DNA of 28,947 nt from an uncultured Collinsella sp. (GTDB taxonomy: Bacteria; Actinomycetota; Coriobacteriia; Coriobacteriales; Coriobacteriaceae), in NCBI GenBank assembly GCA_900758845.1, contig CAAESW010000075.1, positions 1-28,947 on the forward strand. The letters are read 5' to 3'. Shown here piece by piece: positions 24,193 to 28,947 of the stretch (position 1 is its first letter; the number at the start of each line of letters is the position of its first letter). Made by a program: the position numbers and the translations under genes. The notes under the pieces were generated by a model. That model searched no databases, was not told where the DNA came from, and saw nothing but the letters and a program-made list of their open reading frames with translations.

Positions 24193-26367
24193 CTAGTTGT
24201 TGAGCATGCGGTCGAAGCTTCCCGAGTCGCCATCCCGATAGTCTGCGGTCATCAGAATCTCCTGCGGAATGCGCCCGCCCTCGCGCAGCACGTTGCGGAA
24301 CTGCACGCGCGTAACCATGGGCAGATCCTTGATCGTCGCTGCCAGGTTCTGCGGCACACCCTGGTTGGCAGCCGCGGGCTCGCACTCTCCGCCGGCCTTC
24401 ACGCGACGCTTATGCTCGGCGAGCATGGCGCGGTACATGCCGGCATGCAGGCGAATCTCAACCACATTGGCATTGCGAGCCTGCTCGACGATGCGCGCGC
24501 CCTCGCGATCGATATCGCCCACGTAGTAGACGTAGTTAAAGCGATAGCCAATCTCGGCCAGATAATCATCCAGTGCGTGCGAGACGCTCGCTTTGCAGCC
24601 GCCGCCAAAAATCACGCCGCCCACCTTGATGCCAAAGAGCTTGGCGTGCTTGCGGCCACGCAGCAGCTTGACGATCTCGTCGTAGGTGTCCAGGTTCTCG
24701 ACCATAATGAACGGCTTGTCGGCTCCCAGCGTAAAGAAGCCCGTAAAGTGCACGGGGCGATTGGGGGCGACCTTGATCGCCTGCATGCTGATGCCCTTTT
24801 CGGTCATACGCCTGATCAGGCGCTCACCGTGCTTGCCGTCAAAAGCCTTCTCGTCGTTAAAGATCTGGTAGGCACGCTGGCGGCGCGAGGCAACCGGCGT
24901 ATCGGCACCTCGGTTCTGCTCGATCCAAGCCTGGATGATTGCGATTTCCTCGGCAATCTTGCGGTTGGACATCTCGTTGTGCTGAGTGCGCTGCGGAGCC
25001 TTTTTGCCGTCCTTGCCCTCGACCTTTACGATCTGTGTCTGCTGCTCCTTGATCTTGGAGAGCGCCATAGGCGTGGGGACAACCTTGAGCAGCTGCCTGC
25101 CTAAAACGCGGGCAAGGGCAAACGCCGAGACCTCGCCGTGGGCGGCCGACTCGGGCTGCCGGGCAGCAGTATCTACTGCGGCAGACTCCGGCTTCTTCTG
25201 AGACTTGCGCTTAGAATCGCCTTGGGAATTGCGCTCGCGCTTCGGCATAGACGCCTGCTTCTGCGGACGATCGGACTTGCTCTCCTTCGCTGACTGGCGC
25301 TTAGGCTGCCCCGAAGAAACCTCGGCCTTCGCATCCTCGTTCTGCGGCGTGGTCTTCTCGGTTGCAGTCTCGGCATGGGAACTGCGGCCTCCACGATGGC
25401 GACGGCGGCGAGGCTTGCTCGACGCGCTCTGCTCCGTCTGCTCATCAGTAGGCTGCTGGCCCTTGGCCTCGGCATCAACCTCAAGCTGCGGCTCAACAGG
25501 CTTTTGCTCGCGAGCCACCGGCTCAACGGCCTTCTCGTCCTGGGTGGTCGAAACCGACTCGCCCTTCTCCTGACGCTTTACGGGATACGCACGTCCCGCA
25601 AAACCGCGGCCGGGACGACACGAACCCGGAGCCTTCTTGGCAGACTCCTCAACATCGTCTGCAACCTCAGAAGACTCTTCAACCTCACGCGCGGCATCCT
25701 GCGCTGCAGCCTTAAAGTGAGCACCGCGACGACGCTTGGGCTCTTGGGCCTCCACGGGCTTTTGCTCCTTCGTGGGCTTCTGCGACTCGGCAGCAACCTC
25801 GGTCTCAACAGCCTCGGCATCCGTCTCGCCCTTTCGAGCAACGGCGCGACGGAAGCGCTCCTGCTGGGCGCGGCGCTGTGCATCGCGCTTGCCGCCCCCG
25901 CCAAAATCGCCGCGTCCTGCCTTGGCCGTAAAGGCACGCACGACGTTCTCATCGAGCAACTCATCGGTATCGACATGCTCACGCGGAGCAGCTTCTTCCA
26001 CAGCAGGCACGTCAGCGGAATCCTCGACGACAAAATCCTCGACGGACTCGGCAGGCTGCTCCTGGGCATCGCGGATCTCGGCATTGATGGTATAGAACGC
26101 CGGGCGCCCGTTAATGCCGCTACCCTCGATCTTGGTCACGATATTTGCCGCGATAAGCTCATCGCGCATCGCCTTGGTGTCACATTCCTTATCGACGGAG
26201 CGGAAAATTTGCGCCAGCGCGCTCGACTTGATCTTGAGCGCCTTGCGGCAAAGCAGGTCGTAGGCAACCAGCTTGGCACGCTCAGCAGAAAGCGATGTCT
26301 GGCTGCTCAGACGCTCAGCCAGGGCATCGACATTATTTTGGTTATCGGAATATACCGTCTTGGCCAC
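24193..26367 (-). CDS. Large protein with winged-helix-like N-terminus, disordered middle and TOPRIM/DUF2220-like C-terminus
   Basis: This is a cytosolic protein of about 724 residues. Residues 1-100 look like a winged-helix DNA-binding fold. Residues about 105-420 are low-complexity, rich in Glu, Lys, Gln and Arg (PRRRRHRGGR), and probably disordered. Residues about 425-724 contain KPFIMVENLDTYDEI (Glu557) and YYVGDIDREGARI (Asp618, Asp620), the Glu and Asp-x-Asp pattern of TOPRIM folds as in JetD/DUF2220 and topoisomerase VI A. A nuclease or topoisomerase-like role on DNA is therefore possible but unproven. I prefer the GTG at 26367, preceded by GAAAGG; an ATG at 26391 would add 8 residues. 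No JetABC-like genes lie beside it. Foldback copy 2 lies 7 bases after its stop. Confidence 0.7.
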   Translation of the reverse strand: MAKTVYSDNQNNVDALAERLSSQTSLSAERAKLVAYDLLCRKALKIKSSALAQIFRSVDKECDTKAMRDELIAANIVTKIEGSGINGRPAFYTINAEIRDAQEQPAESVEDFVVEDSADVPAVEEAAPREHVDTDELLDENVVRAFTAKAGRGDFGGGGKRDAQRRAQQERFRRAVARKGETDAEAVETEVAAESQKPTKEQKPVEAQEPKRRRGAHFKAAAQDAAREVEESSEVADDVEESAKKAPGSCRPGRGFAGRAYPVKRQEKGESVSTTQDEKAVEPVAREQKPVEPQLEVDAEAKGQQPTDEQTEQSASSKPRRRRHRGGRSSHAETATEKTTPQNEDAKAEVSSGQPKRQSAKESKSDRPQKQASMPKRERNSQGDSKRKSQKKPESAAVDTAARQPESAAHGEVSAFALARVLGRQLLKVVPTPMALSKIKEQQTQIVKVEGKDGKKAPQRTQHNEMSNRKIAEEIAIIQAWIEQNRGADTPVASRRQRAYQIFNDEKAFDGKHGERLIRRMTEKGISMQAIKVAPNRPVHFTGFFTLGADKPFIMVENLDTYDEIVKLLRGRKHAKLFGIKVGGVIFGGGCKASVSHALDDYLAEIGYRFNYVYYVGDIDREGARIVEQARNANVVEIRLHAGMYRAMLAEHKRRVKAGGECEPAAANQGVPQNLAATIKDLPMVTRVQFRNVLREGGRIPQEILMTADYRDGDSGSFDRMLNN

Positions 26368-26485
26368 GGGGCCCCTTTCATATGTACACATATACGTTTA
26401 TATGGTACAACGCGCGCCCTTATCCATGCAAAACATCTGCGAGAACACTCGAGCACACTCGAGCGTCACCCACTTTTGCATGAAA

Positions 26486-26521
26486 AAAGACCGAGCCCGC
26501 GAAGTCGCGGACCCGGTCTTT
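26486..26521 (-). terminator. Terminator after cstA
   Basis: AAAGACCG...CGGTCTTT with an inner CCCGCGA/TCGCGG pairing; the minus strand continues as TTTTTT. Confidence 0.9.
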
Positions 26522-26560
26522 CCGAGTCAAATGGATGGGAGATTCAACCCGTCCGACCGA

Positions 26561-28450
26561 CTAGGCCTTGGCGGCCTCGGCGTCAGCGGGAGCCTCGGCG
26601 GCAGCGGCGCGACCGTACTCGGCCTTGCCCATCTCGGACCACTCGGGCTCCTCATCAGGCATGGAGCCAGCCTCCTTGCCGAAGAACTCCTTGAGGCAGT
26701 TGACGGCGACGATGAGGCCCAGGACCATCAGCAGGACGGCAAAGACGAACTGCAGGCCCTTGGTGGCGGCGACGGAGACGGCGGCCGTGGTGGCGGTAGC
26801 CGGGATGGTGCCGAAGAAGCCGTAAGCCTGGACGGCGGCCATGCAGCCCATGGCGCTCTGGACCAGCGAGGTGAAGGTGCAGCAGAGCAGGAAGGCGACG
26901 GGCACGTAGAGCATCCAACCCTTGCGGCCGGTGCACTTGCAGAACACGGCGAGGGTGATCATGGTCATGCCGCCGAGCAGCTGGTTGGAAGCACCAAAGA
27001 GCGGCCAGATGTTGGCATAGCCACCAAAAGCGAGGGCGAGACCGGGAAGCAGGGTGACGACCGTGGCGAACCAGGGGTTGCCGAGGACCTTCATGTAGCC
27101 GGCCTTGGACTCGATGGCCAGGGCGTCGTTGGTCTGGGCAAAGAACTCGGAGAACGAGGTGCGGGCGATGCGGGCGACGGCGTCGAGCGAGGTCAGGGCC
27201 AGAGCGGAGACGTTCATGGTCATGAAGACGGTAGCGAGCGTGCCGTCAACACCGAAGGCCTGCATACCGCGGGAGATGCCAGCGGCGAAGATCTGGAACG
27301 GGGTGGAAGCGACACCGGCGTTGAGGGCGCCGGTACCGGCGGTGTTCATATCGGAGAACATGATGCCGGCAACGATGATGGCAAGGATGCCGACGAAGGA
27401 CTCGACGATCATTGCGCCGTAACCGACCTTGACGGCGTCCTGCTCCTTCTCGACCTGCTTGGAAGAGGTGCCGGAAGAAACGAGGCTGTGGAAGCCGGAG
27501 AGAGCACCGCAAGCGACGGAGACGAACAAGACCGGGAACATCATGCCGGAGGCAGTGGAGAAGCCGGTAAAGACCGGAGCGGTGATAGTGGCCTGACCGT
27601 TGACGCCCAGGACGACGATGCCGAGGACAGCGCAGACGATCATGACGATCATCATGATGGAAGTGAGGTAGTCACGCGGGGTCTTGAGCATCTGGATGGG
27701 CATAGCGCCAGCGAAGACCAGGTAGACCATGACGACGGCGAACCACTGGAACTTATCCAGGTAGACCGGAAACTGCATACCGACGGCGAACATGAGAACC
27801 ATGAGGACCACGCCGGTGACGAACTCGGCAGCGCCGGTGAGGTTGAACTTCTTCTGGGCCCAACCAAAGGCGATAGCGACGAAGGTGAACAGGATGGAGA
27901 TGGTACCAGCGCAGCCGGCGGCATAGGACTTGGTGAAGTCGATGGCACCGGTAGCAGCACCAGAAGCGTCAACGGCCGGGGTGAACATGAACGTCTTGCA
28001 GACCATGTCGGTGAAGGCGGCGATGACGATGATGCAGAACAGCCAGCAGAACAGCAGGAACAGGCGACGGCCGGTCTTGCCGATGTACTTCTCGATGAGC
28101 TGAGCGAGCGACTTGCCGTTGTTCTTCATCGAAGCGTACAGGGCACCAAAGTCGTGGACGGCGCCAAAGAAGATGCCGCCGATGAGGACCCAGAGCACGA
28201 CGGGCAGCCAGCCAAAGGCCATGGCGACGATCGTACCCGTAACAGGGCCAGCACCGCAGATCGAGCTGAACTGGTGCGAGAACGCGGTGAAGGCGGAGAC
28301 GGGTGAGAAGCTGTTGCCGTCCTTCATGCGCTTGGCCGGCGTGAGGGCATCCTTGTCAACGCCCCACTTGTTGGCCAGCCAGCGGCCATAGCCCAGATAG
28401 CCGCAGGCGAGCACCGCCGCGGCCACAACCATGAGCAAAACTCCGTTCAT
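26561..28450 (-). CDS. cstA: Carbon starvation protein A family transporter
   Basis: This 629-residue integral-membrane protein has some 16 hydrophobic segments. CstA-family proteins import pyruvate and/or peptides when preferred carbon is short. Characteristic stretches are GYGRWLANKWGVD near the N-terminus, QFSSICGAGPVTGTIVAMAFGWLP at about 60-83, HDFGALYASMKNNG, and FHSLVSSGTSSKQV in the middle. The cytosolic C-terminal tail is Glu/Ala-rich. The start has a strong GAGGAGG ribosome binding site 8 bases before the ATG. It is transcribed alone from a clear promoter through a 235-base structured leader with a terminator, indicating attenuation control. Whether the substrate is pyruvate or peptides cannot be told here. 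Confidence 0.93.
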   Translation of the reverse strand: MNGVLLMVVAAAVLACGYLGYGRWLANKWGVDKDALTPAKRMKDGNSFSPVSAFTAFSHQFSSICGAGPVTGTIVAMAFGWLPVVLWVLIGGIFFGAVHDFGALYASMKNNGKSLAQLIEKYIGKTGRRLFLLFCWLFCIIVIAAFTDMVCKTFMFTPAVDASGAATGAIDFTKSYAAGCAGTISILFTFVAIAFGWAQKKFNLTGAAEFVTGVVLMVLMFAVGMQFPVYLDKFQWFAVVMVYLVFAGAMPIQMLKTPRDYLTSIMMIVMIVCAVLGIVVLGVNGQATITAPVFTGFSTASGMMFPVLFVSVACGALSGFHSLVSSGTSSKQVEKEQDAVKVGYGAMIVESFVGILAIIVAGIMFSDMNTAGTGALNAGVASTPFQIFAAGISRGMQAFGVDGTLATVFMTMNVSALALTSLDAVARIARTSFSEFFAQTNDALAIESKAGYMKVLGNPWFATVVTLLPGLALAFGGYANIWPLFGASNQLLGGMTMITLAVFCKCTGRKGWMLYVPVAFLLCCTFTSLVQSAMGCMAAVQAYGFFGTIPATATTAAVSVAATKGLQFVFAVLLMVLGLIVAVNCLKEFFGKEAGSMPDEEPEWSEMGKAEYGRAAAAEAPADAEAAKA

Positions 28451-28484
28451 TACATTTCCTCCTCTAAAAAGAACTTCCTAGACA

Positions 28485-28524
28485 TAAAAAATGAGGACCG
28501 TCGGTTGCGCTCGACGGCCCTCAT
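28485..28524 (-). terminator. Intrinsic terminator in the cstA leader (attenuator)
   Basis: On the minus strand ATGAGGGCCGTCG pairs with CGACGGTCCTCAT (one wobble or bulge) around an 8-base loop and is followed by TTTTTT. It lies between the cstA promoter and the cstA ribosome binding site, about 35 bases before the start codon, so it must be bypassed for expression. Confidence 0.85.
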
Positions 28525-28525
28525 C

Positions 28526-28673
28526 TTCATCAGCCGCCCGTTATCGTACGGGCTAGCTGTATGTGCTAACCCGCATCAGATAATTACTACGCTGATAATG
28601 TTTAGCTGATGCGTGAACATGTCTAAGAAATCCTCTTCAATCATGATGTGAACGATCCGTGCGTGTTCACATC
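28526..28673 (-). promoter_or_regulatory. Structured leader RNA upstream of cstA
   Basis: Hairpins seen: 28645-28653 with 28665-28673 (9 bp), 28606-28613 with 28572-28579 (8 bp), 28565-28572 with 28550-28557 (8 bp, one wobble) and 28548-28553 with 28536-28541 (6 bp). The last two share bases and exclude each other. Segment 28605-28611 (minus CATCAGC) can pair instead with 28528-28534 (GCTGATG) directly before the terminator. This suggests switching between alternative folds. Confidence 0.55.
28576..28620 (-). CDS. Candidate Ile/Val-rich leader peptide of cstA
   Basis: The reading frame encodes MFTHQLNIISVVII and a TGA stop, 14 residues, with AGAGGA 10 bases before the ATG. An in-frame ATG at 28644 would add eight residues but lacks a ribosome binding site. 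Six of the last seven codons are Ile or Val, as in ilv-type attenuator peptides. The stop codon overlaps a hairpin arm (28572-28579) that pairs with codons 11-13 (28606-28613). Confidence 0.5.
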   Translation of the reverse strand: MFTHQLNIISVVII

Positions 28674-28691
28674 CCCCAGTGGTTGAAAAGG

Positions 28692-28720
28692 AGTATGAAA
28701 CTTTAGTTGCCTAAAGTCAA
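28692..28720 (-). promoter_or_regulatory. cstA promoter
   Basis: The minus strand reads TTGACT, a 17-base spacer, then CATACT. A-tracts (around 28742-28755) upstream could act as an UP element. Transcription would start near 28685. Confidence 0.75.
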
Positions 28721-28842
28721 CGCAAATTTGTAATGAATTTTCAACTTTTTTTTGATTTCTCGGTATAAAACGCCACTGACCTCGGACTTTACCCCACGAC
28801 AGTTTTTGCATGAGAGATGCCCCTGAGAGCCGCGGGAGCCGG

Positions 28843-28947
28843 GCGGCGCATATGAACTTTCCTGCTCTACAGTCCTGCGCAAGACGGAAAGCACATTAAG
28901 TGCTTTCCTTTGCGTGCGGAACTCGCGATAAAGTTCATATGCGCCGC
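28843..28947 (-). repeat. Long foldback element, copy 3 (cut by window end)
   Basis: Read on the minus strand, arms at 28930-28947 and 28843-28860 (18 of 18 bp visible) enclose a 69-nt core (28861-28929) beginning ATCGCGAGTTCCGCACG and ending GCAGGACTGTAGAGCAGG. The inner hairpin is GGAAAGCAC / GTGCTTTCC around TTAAT, a third compensated version, with lower stem CGCAA / TTGCG. The outer arm probably continues past the window's right edge. The 120 bp between this element and the cstA promoter hold no convincing gene. Confidence 0.85.

Noticed and set aside
26273..28306. 677-codon plus-strand frame opposite cstA
   Set aside because: The Gly/Asp/Glu/His-rich translation is typical of antisense reading through a membrane-protein gene; no start signal.
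28703..28894. 63-codon minus-strand frame upstream of cstA
   Set aside because: It runs through the foldback core and the promoter region and has no ribosome binding site or recognisable product.

Overview
The window looks like a chromosomal segment of a gut actinobacterium of the class Coriobacteriia, most likely Collinsella. This rests on high-GC codon use with abundant GC3, the alpha-glucan and sugar-uptake gene set, Tat-type lipoprotein signals and the gene styles; it was not checked against a database. There is no rRNA, CRISPR array, transposase or phage gene.

Layout. Positions 1-3029 (minus strand) hold a sugar-phosphate catabolic cluster: two overlapping GntR/UTRA regulators and two SIS-domain proteins, the second cut by the window edge. 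A small unknown protein (3068-3556) and a LacI-family repressor (3745-4773) follow, then murB (5014-5976) on the plus strand and, convergent to it, a secreted coiled-coil CHAP-like peptidoglycan hydrolase (6194-7399). Positions 7668-21377 form a carbohydrate block: galE, malQ and the alpha-glucan phosphorylase on the plus strand; a complete sugar ABC importer (binding lipoprotein, two permeases, MsmX-type ATPase) on the minus strand; a TreR-like GntR repressor; and, divergent from that, an unusual EIIC-EIIB-HAD fusion PTS protein. Together these import alpha-glucosides or oligosaccharides, trim them (MalQ, GlgP) and link to UDP-sugar metabolism (GalE). A TTGTWTRAACAA-like palindrome recurs upstream of malQ, the ABC operon and the regulator/PTS pair, suggesting one shared repressor. 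Next come a polyprenyl diphosphate synthase, a peptidoglycan-binding-repeat protein, tRNA-Gln(UUG), a large protein with a TOPRIM/DUF2220-like C-terminus, and cstA at the right end.

The most unusual content is non-coding. Three copies of a long foldback element (6054-6184, 24049-24185, and 28843 to the window end) share a 69-nt core with a covarying inner hairpin. Each core is enclosed by a perfect inverted repeat (31, 34 and at least 18 bp) whose sequence differs in every copy. This is the pattern of an undescribed structured RNA, or of a DNA hairpin element with variable arms. Other non-coding signals are a cstA leader with an Ile/Val-rich peptide and an intrinsic terminator, a three-unit 80-bp-period array of stem-loops after glgP, a duplicated tRNA-Gln 3' end, and a separate 60-bp palindrome.

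All calls come from reading the sequence by eye. Family names follow from recognised motifs; specific substrates are inferences.
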